Part shown: positions 20,260 to 30,814 of the stretch, piece after piece
How the letters are laid out: the number at the start of each line of letters is the position of its first letter
Position numbering within the stretch: position 1 is the first letter of the stretch
Source of the DNA: Musa acuminata AAA Group
Taxonomy: Eukaryota > Streptophyta > Magnoliopsida > Zingiberales > Musaceae
Direction of reading: 5' to 3'
DNA length: 64,000 nucleotides
NCBI RefSeq assembly: GCF_036884655.1
Contig: NC_088342.1
Span: forward strand, 11,671,001 to 11,735,000
Translations under genes and position numbers: made by a program
Notes under the pieces: model-generated
What the model was told of the DNA's origin: nothing
The model's input: the letters and a program-made list of their open reading frames with translations, nothing else
Database searches by the model: none

Positions 20260-21060
20260 CTATTTCGCCCTTTCTGCAAGGTACTCTTTGTAGTTCCTCT
20301 TCCAGTGCCCATCTTTACCATAGTGGAAGCACTGGCCTTTGTCCTTTGCTGGGTCTTTCTTAGCAACCTTTGCTTTACCTGGTTTGCCCTTGCCCTTTCC
20401 CTTCTTAAGGGACCTTTATACTTTCTTTTTCTTTTTGGTCTCACCAGTGTAGAGAATTGGCTTCTCTTTCTTAATAGTACTCTCTGCCTCCCTCAACATA
20501 TTGAGGAGCTCTGGGAGAGTCATCTCAAGCTTGTTCATATTAAAATTCATTATGAACTGTGAAAAGGAATTTGGTAGGGACTGAAGCACAATGTCCACAC
20601 ACAAGTTATCCTCTAGGACCATTTCTAGACCTGTGAGTTTCTCTATCCACTCAATCATTTTTAGGACATGGTTCTGAACCGGTGTCCCGTCAGTCATCCT
20701 AGCACGGAAGAGGCTCTTGGATATCTCATATCGCTGAGTCCTTCCTTGTTCCTCAAACAATTTGCGGACATGTAGGAGAATGGATCTGGCATCCATCTTT
20801 TCATGTTGTCTCTGTAACTCAGGAGTCATAGTGCCCAACATATAGCATTGAGCAAGAGTGGAGTCATCAATGTACTTCACGTAGCGAGTGATCTCATCCT
20901 CGCTTGCCCCTTCTTCGGGCGTAGGCATCACTATATCAAGGACGTACACGATTTTCTCCGCTGTGAGAACAATTCTCAAGTTACGGAGCCAATCCGTATA
21001 ATTTGGACCAGTGAGGCGGTTGACATCAAGTATGCCACGTAAGGGATTTGAAAGCGACAT
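20260..21060 (-). pseudogene. Gag of element A, ending in an in-frame TAG
   Basis: Copia Gag starting MSLSNPLRGILDVNRLTGPN. The first in-frame ATG at 21084 is less likely because relatives begin with MS. The core includes YTDWLRNLRIVL, LAQCYMLGTMTPELQRQHE, RYEISKSLFRARMTDG and LLNMLREAESTIKKEKP. One stop lies after KKKKKV. A lysine-rich stretch leads to a damaged zinc knuckle, [14 protein letters not shown], in which the second and fourth ligands are Tyr instead of Cys. The frame ends ERAK then TAG at 20260-20262, followed in the same frame by KLGEASGTFMI and the protease. Element C has the same two Tyr and the same TAG. Confidence 0.88.
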
Positions 21061-22786
21061 TTTCTGAAAATAAAGATGCAGCATAAATGAATAACATACA
21101 GATTTTGCAAGAAATAAACTATCAAGATATGAACTTCTATCTTAATATGCTCCCACTATTTTACTAACGAGTCACGCGACACCCTCAGCACGTGAAACGT
21201 AAGTCTCCGGCAGACTTCTAGTGGGGATCAGGATCCAATCAGCGTCTTAGTGTAATCTCGAGGGACTCGACCAATCACACTAAGCCTAAAAGGTAGGCAA
21301 CTCTTACCGATCACAACTCCTTGTGATTCCCGTCCTATTCGGCCTCTAAATCACCATGGCCTCGAGGGACTCGACCAACCATAATGCTCGGTTAAGTCAA
21401 CACCTTCGTTACAAGATGAGTATGATTTGATGATATACCCTCGAGGGACTCGACCAAGCATACCATGCCCTCAAGTCACCAGTGACATCTTTATGTCGTA
21501 AGCAAGATAACGAAACGCGATATAGGTGAGTCTCGAGGGACTCGACCAACTCAACCTATACCGGGAATCGGTTCCTACTTATAATGATGGAAGGTCACGT
21601 GGGTCAATCTAATTGCCTCATGTTTACTGACTTAATATTATCGAGAGATGTTTCTATGATTTGGTCTCCTAATATGACATGTCACACATATACATATTTA
21701 ATATATATCTACATCGCATGCAAATATATATACATATCTAGTATGTGTATAAGCAATCACACCAGATGATCATGGACCACAACCTAATATGATTAGGCCC
21801 GAGCCAGTAGGCCTAATCACTCACATCAAGATCTATGTGTGCAACGGTGCATGTCTATGCCCTGTGATCGTCCATCTCATCCTCGTCGGTTCCGTTGACA
21901 TCTTAATGCATCTTCATGCATCACGATCGTCCGTCTCGTGGGTCCCGCTATCGCATCCACGCTCTCGCTGCGCCTCCTCATGTGATTACAACTTAATCAT
22001 AGGTACGCAGGCCCGACAATAAACGAGAAATATAATGGAGGCTCGCAGACCTCAATAATAATAATCACAAGTACACACATCACACGGTCCATGATCATCC
22101 GTCCACACATCATACATCACATGTATAAATAATCATCATCATGTAGGACTACTAGATAATAATAAAAATAATAATCAACTAAACCTTTTAATTAATTAAT
22201 ATTTTCTGAAATAAGAGACATGTAGGGAATTTCTGAATTTATAGGGGTATTTTCGTAATTTAGACAAAAGATAAAAACTGGAATTTCTTAAATTTCGAGG
22301 GGCAAAACTATCTTTTGCCTAGAAAACCCTAATGCCCTACTACCGTTTGCTGCTGCCGCTGCCGCCCTACTGGCGGCGGCCTATGCGGCAGGGCGAGGGT
22401 GCTGCCCTCACCTGCAAGCGGCACGCCCGCTGGCGGTGCTGCCACTACGGGTGGACGCCCGCCCCTGTGGGGGGGTTTCGCCCGTGGGAGCAGCGGCGGC
22501 AGGCGCCGCTGCCCTGCGGCGCCTCACCCCGCGGGAGAAGCGGCCGCAGGCGCCTCTGCCCGCGGGCTGCTAGCCCTGCCGGACGCAAGCCTGCTGCAAG
22601 CAGGCCGCCGACCGGTTGTTGCAGACGCAGCACCTGTGCTGCCCGCCTTCGGCTGCGCTGCATACACGCAGAACGAGGGCAGCAATTGTTGCAGCCCTCC
22701 CTTGTTTTTGCGTCAACGATTTTGACGTCAAAATTCTTCCTGAACACAACACACGTAGTTCAAAACCAATCATTCGCACGAACAAC
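21061..22786 (-). other. Leader of element A, non-coding
   Basis: 1.7 kb between gag and primer site. It contains four copies of CTCGAGGGACTCGACCAA (21257, 21361, 21440, 21532), an AT-rich stretch, and a strongly GC-rich block at about 22335-22700 next to the primer site. Overlapping open frames in the GC-rich block look like composition effects, not genes. Confidence 0.7.
21257..21549. repeat. Four spaced copies of CTCGAGGGACTCGACCAA
   Basis: Exact 18-mers at 21257-21274, 21361-21378, 21440-21457 and 21532-21549, spaced 104, 79 and 92 bp. The sequence between copies is different each time except for short CACTAAG/CATNNTGC-type words. Confidence 0.92.
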
Positions 22787-22800
22787 CTGGCTCTGATACC
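22787..22800 (-). promoter_or_regulatory. Primer binding site of element A
   Basis: Minus strand reads GGTATCAGAGCCAGGTTG, starting just inside the 5' LTR. It matches the initiator Met tRNA complement. Confidence 0.85.
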
Positions 22801-22802
22801 AC

Positions 22803-24163
22803 TGTTGGGAAATCATGGGGGCAACATCACATGCGCAACGGAAGAACAAGAAAACAAAATCCCCGATTCCCAAAGAGATGTTCGTCGTCGTGCGAAGATT
22901 GGTGCGCAAAATCCACGAAACTTAAAACTGCGTATAGAGTAGGTTGTGTTACCTAGGGAGATCGTATATCCCTGTTTCCTTGCAAATCCTTATGAGAGGG
23001 TGAAGGAGGTCAAGCGTCTTCCTCTCTAGCGGTGATCCACACAGCAGGGTTGCGACGACGCTCCTCAAAACTCCAGGCCTACTCTGAGGTGGAGAGGGAG
23101 AGGAGAATAGGAAAGGCAAGCAAAGGCTCTAGCCTATGAGGCTCTGAATCCCTCCTATTTATAGAGGTCCCCTATCAAACCCTAATGGGTCCTCCCCTAG
23201 TGGGTATTGGATCTGCATCCAATAAGACAAGGGCTCCGTCGGATATCTCATATCCGAACCTCTACTCATCGAAATGCCTACCATATGTGTGTGACCCTCT
23301 AGGCCCAATATCGAGCTGGCCGTGAGTTATACTTGTCAGAACTCCTTCTAACTCAGTGAATTATTATCTCTGTAATAATTCACTCGACTCATCGACTACG
23401 GACGTACTAGGCCACTACGCCATAGTCCCCAGACGATACAGGGGAATCCAATCCATTAGACCTGTCTGTCCTCAGTTACCGTGTACCTATAGTCCCTCAT
23501 CCATCTAATATCCCAGAGACCGTATATCGAGCATGGTGCTGTCAGACCCATACGGTTTCTACTCGAGTCTCGCTCTAATCGGATTCTCTCGGAGAACTCT
23601 TTCTCTCTCAACCCGAATGACCCTGGCAAGGGATTTGACTGAGCAAGAACACATGAGATATTCCTCTCATGACGCCGAGAGTGGATGATCCTCTATCGAC
23701 ACTCAATAGCCCTCGTAAGGTCAACTACCACTCCTAATGACCAACTATACTAGATTTGGGACAGCCAAACCTATAAGTCTGGTATCAAAGAGTGGAGCAC
23801 TCATACAGGACATCCTTGGTGTCTCAAGTCTAAGGACCAAATATACCACTAGGACTATGGAATCGCTGTCTGACAATAAGGCAGCATCAACCATCCAGCA
23901 TTTTGTAAGCGGATCAATCAGTGAACTCATTCTCCAATGAGCACCTGTACTGTATCCCTAGTGTCCCTACACGAGCAGCTATGAGACCAACTGCATCCAT
24001 CATATGGACGGGTATACAGCACACCAGTCTGTCTGGTTATCACGATGTCCCTCTCGAGTAACCTATGACCGGGATTATTTAGGATATGTGTTTAAAGGTG
24101 AATCGATCTCATTATCGTGATCTCATCACGATCCGATTCCCATTGCACAAATCGAAGGACATC

Positions 24164-24232
<69 letters not shown>

Positions 24233-24347
24233 TTATGCAATAGTTATAAAGTGATATACGCTAAAATATAATAAGCAAAAAGATTCTGTATCAAGTCACA
24301 CGTGCCATCACTCACGTGATTGGCTTGCTAGGCACCTATGACTAGCA
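22803..24347 (-). repeat. 5' LTR of element A
   Basis: 1545 bp, TGTTGGGAAATC to ATGACTAGCA in plus coordinates. The minus-strand TATAAATA at 23156-23163 is the promoter that would drive the element. A TA microsatellite lies at 24166-24229. Confidence 0.93.
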
Positions 24348-24352
24348 AGAAC

Positions 24353-25360
24353 CCCTGCCACCACTGCCGCTGGTCGATAGGTCCCCTACTTCTGCTGCTT
24401 CCGGCTAGCCCCACCACCGTCGCTGCTCTCCGGCCAGCGACCACCACTGCCCCGCTTCTCGGCTAGAGTCCACTATCGCCCGTCACCTCCCACTCGAGCC
24501 ACCACCGCTGCCAGCGCCCCATCCCACTGTAACCTCGCTCCCCGACTAGAGTCCACCATCGCTTGTCGCCTCCCACCCAAGCCACCACCACCTCTCATCG
24601 CCTTCTCCTCAATCACTCGTGATCCTTCGGCATCACCAGCGGCTCCTACTGTGGTGCGATAGAAATAGAGCACCATCGTTTCCCCTCTCCACCATTACAA
24701 CTTCCCGGCCAGCGACAATCACCGCCCGCCTCCCAGTCATTACCCTCATTGCCTCCTTCTCCACCCCCGCCTGCCTCCCATTGGGTCTTAGCCACAGCCG
24801 CTCGACCTTCTCTCCTCGCAGCGACCAAAATAGGGCAACCTTGCATCTTCTGTCACAGTCGCAGATCATTGCAGTTCCTGGCCAACAGCCACTACCGCCG
24901 TTGCTCCCAGCCAATGACCAACCCCTCGTTCTACCGTAGCCGCTCTCCAGTAGAGCACGTAGCAACCGCAGTAAGTCCTTGTGCTGCCCTGCCTCAACCC
25001 CAGCAGTGCACGCACCACCAATTCCTCTTCTCAACCTCGGCCGCTTCAACGCTGCCTCCCCCTTGCTCAACATCTTTTGCCACAGCCGCAGGTTGCTATC
25101 ACCACAGCCTTAACCCGGCTGCTCGGTGATCGCTCCCTTGGGTCACAGCAGTTGTAGCCACACCGATGCCACCGCCTTCCAACTCCGGCACTCTTACCCC
25201 ACGTAGCGACAGAAACAGGGCAGCAACTCTTTCTCCTCACAGTGATCGCAATATTGCCCTCGACATTCATTTCCTTGACAGCTTTGTGTCGACAGTGCTA
25301 ATGCCCTTGACCAAATATCAGAAACAAGAATTGGGGATTACAGATTTGTAGTCTTATGTA
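24353..25360 (+). other. Leader of element B, right part
   Basis: GC-rich sequence with many CCACC, CCGCT and CTCC words, open in several frames on both strands but without recognisable protein motifs. It resumes the leader of B after the AGAAC duplication and ends at the gag ATG. Confidence 0.6.
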
Positions 25361-25617
25361 ATGGCTATCGATAACTCAGTGAAAGCACAAATAGAAGCAT
25401 TGGAAATTAGAATTGAGAATCGGCTGTAAGAAACACTTAATGATTTCAGAAGAGCCTACTGGAGAGCCTCAACAAATTTCAACAAGATAGGAGCTCAAGT
25501 TCTACATTGAACAGATCTGGAGATGTAGGAAAAGGGCCTCAAGATTGTGACATAAACTATCCATGCATTAAGGTAGAATTTCTGAGATGGGAAGATGGGG
25601 ATCCGACCAGTTGGATT
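25361..25617 (+). pseudogene. Gag start of element B
   Basis: Begins MAIDNSVKAQIEALEIRIEN, the same type of N-terminus as the Gag of element Z (MASQDPIDTKFEALESRIES), with the alternating heptad pattern of a coiled coil. A stop follows RL, and more stops follow within 60 codons. Cut at 25617 by element C. Confidence 0.75.
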
Positions 25618-27219
25618 TGTTAGAAAATCTTTGGGGGCGACATCAAATGCGCAGCGGAAGAATAGAAAATAAAATACCCAATTTCCCAAAGATTTGTTCA
25701 TAATTGTGCGAAGATTGGTGCGAAAAATTCATGAAACTTAAAAGTGCGTATAGAGTAGATTTTGTTACCTAGGGAGATCGTATATCCCTGAATCCTTGCA
25801 GATCTCTAGGAGAGAGTGAAGGAGGTCAAGCGCCCTCCTCTCTAGCGGTGATCCACACAGTAGGGCTGTGACAACGTTTCTCAAAACTCCAGGCCTGTTT
25901 TGAGGTGGAGAGGGGGGAGGAGAATAGGAGAGGTAAGCAAAGGCTCTAGCCTATGAACCACTGAATCCCTCCTATTTATATAGGTCCCCTGTCAAACCCT
26001 AATGGATCCTCCCCTATTGGGTATTAGATCTGCATCCAATTACCTAAGCCTTTTAGATTAGTGGATCTCTATCCAATAATCTCTCATGGGCTCTTATTGG
26101 ATCTCATTCATAGGATCCAATAATTTAGGGGCTTATTGGATATCTAATAAGATAGGGGGCTCCGACAGATATCTCATATCCGTATCTCTACTTATCGTAG
26201 TTCCTACCATATGTGTGTGACCCTCTAGGCCTAATATCGAGCTGGCCATGAGTCATACTTGTTAGAATTCCTTTTGGTTTAGTGAATTATTATCTCCATA
26301 ATAATTCACTCGACTCATTGACTGCGGACGTACTAGGCCACTACGCCGTAGTCCCCAGACGATACAAGGGAATCCAATCCATTGGACCTGTCTGTCCTCA
26401 ATTATCATGTACCTATAGTCCCTCATCCATCTAATATCCCAAAGACCGTATATCGAGCATGGTGCTGTCAAACTCATACGGTTTCTGCTCGAGTCTCGCT
26501 CTAATCGGATTCTCCCATTGAACTCTTTCTCTCTCAATCCGAATGGCCTTGGCTAGGGATTTGTTTGAGCAAGAACACATGGGATATTCCTCTCATGACA
26601 CCGAGAGTGGATGATCCTCTATCGATACTCAATAGCCCTTGTAAGATTGACTACCACTCCTAATGACCAACTATACAAGATCTGAGACATCTAAACCTAT
26701 AAGTCCGATATCAAAGAATAGAGCACTCATACAAGACATCCTTGATGTCTCAAGTCTAAGGACTAGATACACCACTGGGACTATGGAATCGCTGTATGAC
26801 AATAAGATATCATCAACCATCCAGCATTCCATAAGCGGATCAAATAGTGAACTCATTCTCCAATAAGCATATATATTGTATCCCTAGTGTCCCCACATGA
26901 GCAGCTATGAGACCAGCTGCATTCATTATATGGATGGATATATAGCACACTAATCTGTCCGGTTATCTCGATGTCCCTCTCGAGTAACCTATGACCAAGA
27001 TTATTTAAGATATATGTTTAAAGGTGAATCGATCTCATTATCGTGATCTCATCACGATCCGATTTTCATTGCATAGACCCTAGGACATCACAATATATAC
27101 ATGCATATATGCAATAGTCAATATAATAAATGCTAAAATATAATAAGCAAAAAGATTTCATGTTAAGTCACATGTGCCATCACTCACGTGATTGGCTTGC
27201 TGGGCACCTATGACTAGCA
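25618..27219 (-). repeat. 3' LTR of element C
   Basis: 1602 bp, from TGTTAGAAAATC to ATGACTAGCA. It is related to the LTRs of A throughout, but carries an extra 110-bp block (about 26037-26150, with repeated TTATTGGAT words) that A lacks and the LTR at 63097 has. It lacks the long TA run. Confidence 0.9.
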
Positions 27220-27233
27220 ATCTCCCACTTGAC

Positions 27234-28720
27234 CTAAAGCCAATCATTTGTGTCTGATCTCCATCAGACCCCTGTGATGCTCAAAGACAATCTGAGACAA
27301 TGGCTTTGTTAGTGGATCTGCAATGTTCTCTTCGGATGGAACTCTTTCTACTACTACATCTCCTTGGGTCATGATCTCTCTAATAAGTTGGAACCTCCTC
27401 AGAACACTTCTGATGAGACCCGGGTTCCCTTATTTAAGCAATCGCCCCGTAGTTTTCACAATATAAGGAATTGGCTCCTCGCTACCCGGCACGACTCCCA
27501 GATTTATGATGAACTTCTTCATCCAGACTCCCTCTTTTACTGCCTCTATTGTAGCAATGTACTCCGCCTCTATGGTCGAGTCAGTAGTAGTGTCTCGCTT
27601 GGAACTCTTCTAGCATACTACTCCTCCATTCAGGGTATCCCCGAATTCGACTTGCTATTATCGACATCGGACTAAAAACTCGAGTCTGTGTAGCCTTCAA
27701 CCTTGAGGCTACTACCTCCATATATTAGTAAAAGATCCTTAGTCCTTCTCAAGTACTTAAGGATACACTTTACTGCTTTCTAGTGCTCTAAGCTTGGATC
27801 CGCCTAATACCTGCTCATAACACTCATAGTATACGCTATATCAGGCCTAGCACATAGCATGACATATATGATAGACCCTATCACTGAGGCATAAGGTATT
27901 ATATCCATGTTTGCCTATTCTTCAGGAGTCTTTGGGGACATACTCCTCGAAAGTGATATCTCATGTCTCATCGGTATGAGACATCTCTTGGAATTTTTCA
28001 TGCCAAACATTTTGATAATGATTTCTATGTACCTAGACTGGGACAAGCCAAGCATCCTCTTGGATCTATCTCTATAGATCCGAACCCCCAAGATATATGA
28101 TGCTTCCCCTAAGTACTTCATGGAGAAGTGTCTAGATAACCAAGCCTTTACTGTGGATAACATTCTTACATCATTCCCAATGATCAGGATGTCATCCACA
28201 TATAATATTAAAATGGTGACAGCACTCCCACTTACCTTCTTGTACACACAAGTCTCATCTTCATTCTTAACGAAGTCATAAGATCTGATTGCCTCATCAA
28301 ATCTTATGTTCCAACTTCAGGAAGCTTGCTTTAGTCCATAAATGGATCTAAGCAACCTACACACCTTATTTGGGTAGTCCTTGGACACGAATTCCTCAGG
28401 TTGTATCATATACACCTCCTTCTCGAGGTTCTCATTGAGGAATGTAGTTTTCACATCCATCTGCCAGATCTCATAATCATAGTGTGCTGCAATAGCTAAT
28501 AGAATTCTGATGGATTTTAGTATTGCTACGGGTGAGAAGGTTTCATCATAGTCAACACCTTGCCTTTGACGATACCCCTTAACCACTAGCCTTGTTTTTT
28601 AGGTCTCTATCTTTCTATCTACTCCGATCTTTTTTTTAAAGATCCACTTTCAACTAATAGGTACAATACCTTCGGGCGCATCAACTACGTTCCAAACCTT
28701 GTTGGAGTATATAGAATCTA
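27234..28720 (-). pseudogene. Reverse transcriptase and RNase H of element C
   Basis: Right to left: [40 protein letters not shown], then stops. The active site LYVDDILIIGNDV near 28195-28215 follows, then YLGEASYILGVRIYRDRSK. The RNase H part is heavily altered between 27240 and 27700. Several frameshifts and stops are present. Compared with A, the RT is a little more degraded. Confidence 0.86.
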
Positions 28721-30299
28721 TCTCAGAATTCATGGCTTCTTGTCACTTCCCAAAGTCTATTATCATAATAGCCTCCTCATAGGTCTGAGGATCAATATCC
28801 TCTCCTCTAATATGTCCCACATATCTCTTAGGAGGATAGTATACTCTGCCAGACCTACGTAAAGTTGGAACTTGTGTATTAGGTACTTGAACAGACTCGG
28901 GCTATAGAGTGGTGTTTGAGCTAGGTTCTTCAACCTCGCTCAACTCTATCATGCTCCCACTTTTTCTGCTAAGAATGTGTTCCTTCTCAAGGAACATTGC
29001 TCTCTTGGCTATAAAGACCTTTTGGTCCTCGAGATGATAGAAATAATACCCACAAGTTTCCTTGGGGTATCCCACGAACTTGCACCGCTCCGTCCTTGAT
29101 TCCAACTTATTGGGGTTGTGTCTTTTAACATGGGTAGGGTAGCCTTAAATATTAACAACCTTAAGATCAGGCTTCTTTCCTTTCCATATCTTATATAGTG
29201 TAGACACTATCGACTTAGTTGGAACTCTATTCAGAAGGTAAGCTGTGGTCTCTAGGGCATATCCCCAGAATGAGATGTGTAGGTCAGCGAAACTCATCAT
29301 GGACCGTACCATGTCTAACAGCATACGATTTCTCCTTTCAGACACACCATTGAGCTGAGGCATATAAGGAGGTGTCTATTAGGATAAAATCTCATGGTCC
29401 TTGAGGAATTGGGTAAACTTTGTACTTAAGTACTCACCTCCTCGATCAGATCGTAAAGTCTTGATACTCTTTCCAGTCTGGTTCTCCACTTCATTTTTAT
29501 ACTCTCTGAATTTCTCAAAAGCCTCGGACTTGTAATTCATTAAGTACATATATCCATACATTGAGAAATCATCAATGAAGGTAATGAAGTAGGAGTAACC
29601 ACCAATGACATGAGTTGACATGGGTCCACATACATCACTATATATGAGTTCCAACAGCTCAATGGCTCTCTCTCCAGTTCCACTAAATGGAGAGTTGGTC
29701 ATTTTTCCATGAAAGCAAGGCTCGCAAGTTGTATATGACTCATAGTTGAATGGATTTAGATATCCATCCTTTAGCAATTTTTGAATCCTTCCCTCATGGA
29801 TGTGACCTAGCATACAATGCCACAAGTATGCACTGTTCACCTCATCACGTTTCCTCTTAGACACACTTACATTCATGATATATGGAATAGTGTCTAGCAT
29901 AAATAAACCATTATACAATGTTTTTTTTGTGATAATCTCATTATCTAATAATATTGAACAACTATTGTTCTCAAAAACTAATTTATATCCATTAACTATC
30001 AAACATAAAATGGAAATAATGTTTTTGATAATAGAAGGAACAAAATAACATGCATCTAATGCAATAATAGCTCCACTAGGCAAATGTAAGGTGACCTCGC
30101 CAATAGCTACTGCAGCAACTTTTGCTCCATTGCCCATCCTGAGGTCCATCTCGCCTCTCGGCAATCTCCTAGGCTTTGCTAGAACCTGCAACAAATTGCA
30201 TATATGATAAGCACTACCGGTATCCAATACCCATGTGTTATCATAAGAGTCTGACAAATGGAAACTGATCATGAATGTACCTGAAGCTTCTCTAAGCTT
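28721..30299 (-). pseudogene. Protease and integrase of element C
   Basis: Begins right after the TAG at 30300-30302. Protease WVLDTGSAYHICN near 30180-30215 keeps the DTG active site. Then come YFVPSIIKNIISI, the integrase zinc domain LWHCMLGHIHEGRI...CEPCFHGK, and the core with IYSDVCGPM and LRSDRGGEY. A stop follows at 29379. MPQLNGVSERRNRMLLDMVR and the GKKPDLKVVNI region lie in further segments with stops at 29145 and 29106. This copy preserves the protease that A lost. Confidence 0.88.
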
Positions 30300-30489
30300 C
30301 TATTTTGCCCTCTCTGCAAGGTATTCTTTGTAGTTCCTTTTCCAGTGCTCATCTTTACCATAGTGGAAGCACTGGCCTTTGTCCTTTGCCGAGTCTTTCT
30401 TAGCAACCTTTGCTTTACTTGGTCTGCCCTTACCCTTGCCCTTCTTAAGGGACTTTTCTGATTTCCTTTTCTTTCTGGTCTCACCAGTG
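30300..30489 (-). pseudogene. Gag zinc-knuckle end of element C
   Basis: Reads [20 protein letters not shown], then [14 protein letters not shown] and KEYLAERAK, ending in TAG at 30300-30302. The second and fourth zinc ligands are Tyr, as in element A. Interrupted upstream by element D. Confidence 0.88.
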
Positions 30490-30814
30490 TAGAGTGTTAT
30501 GATCAAGAGCGGCACTAAGAGGAGGAGTGAATTAGTGCATCGAAAAACTTTCCCGATTTCAAAAGTCTTTGCTTCGATTAAAATTGATTCCGACGAAAAT
30601 GGTTTCGATTCAATCCATTTTAGAGAGAAATTAAACTTAAAAGCTTTCGTAAAAGTCCAAGAGAAGATTAAGGAGATTTGCAGTAATATAAATTGCAGAA
30701 ATGAAAAGTAAACTAGAATTTAGAGTGGTTCGATCAATGTGACCTACATCCACTTTTGGATTCCTCCTCTGACGAGATCACCAATGTACACTAAAGGCCT
30801 TCCTTCAATAGGTG

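Larger units (their letters stand above)
6502..24347 (-). mobile_element. Element A: Ty1/copia retrotransposon with nested element E
   Basis: Complete in outline. The 3' LTR is at 6502-8062 and the 5' LTR at 22803-24347. The polypurine tract is at 8063-8076, the primer site at 22787-22800, and the 5-bp target duplication AGAAC lies on both sides. Order on the minus strand is leader, gag, zinc knuckle, damaged protease, integrase, then the Sirevirus E insertion at 9586-18882, then RT and RNase H. Coding parts carry a protease deletion, stops and frameshifts. Pol motifs (YVDD type) place it in Ty1/copia. Element C (25618 on) and the LTR at 63097 belong to the same family. Confidence 0.92.
6075..25617 (+). 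mobile_element. Element B: Ty3/gypsy retrotransposon split by element A
   Basis: B starts with its own LTR (6075-6383), primer site and leader. The leader is cut at 6501/24348 by copia element A, whose AGAAC duplication lies at 6497-6501 and 24348-24352. B continues with the rest of the leader and the start of gag at 25361. At 25618 copia element C inserts. The remainder of B would lie beyond C, but C itself is broken at 51244 and no more of B is seen. Confidence 0.75.

Noticed and set aside
21257..21549. Spaced exact repeats as a CRISPR array
   Set aside because: Only four copies, irregular 79-104 bp spacing, no cas genes, plant transposon context.
22332..22796. 154-codon and several 100-codon frames in the leader of element A
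   Set aside because: They overlap on both strands in a GC-rich block with few stop codons by composition, and they run into the primer site.
24619..25129. Open frames of 100-146 codons in the leader of element B
   Set aside because: Both strands are open at once in a C-rich region; no domain is recognisable and it lies before the gag start of the element.
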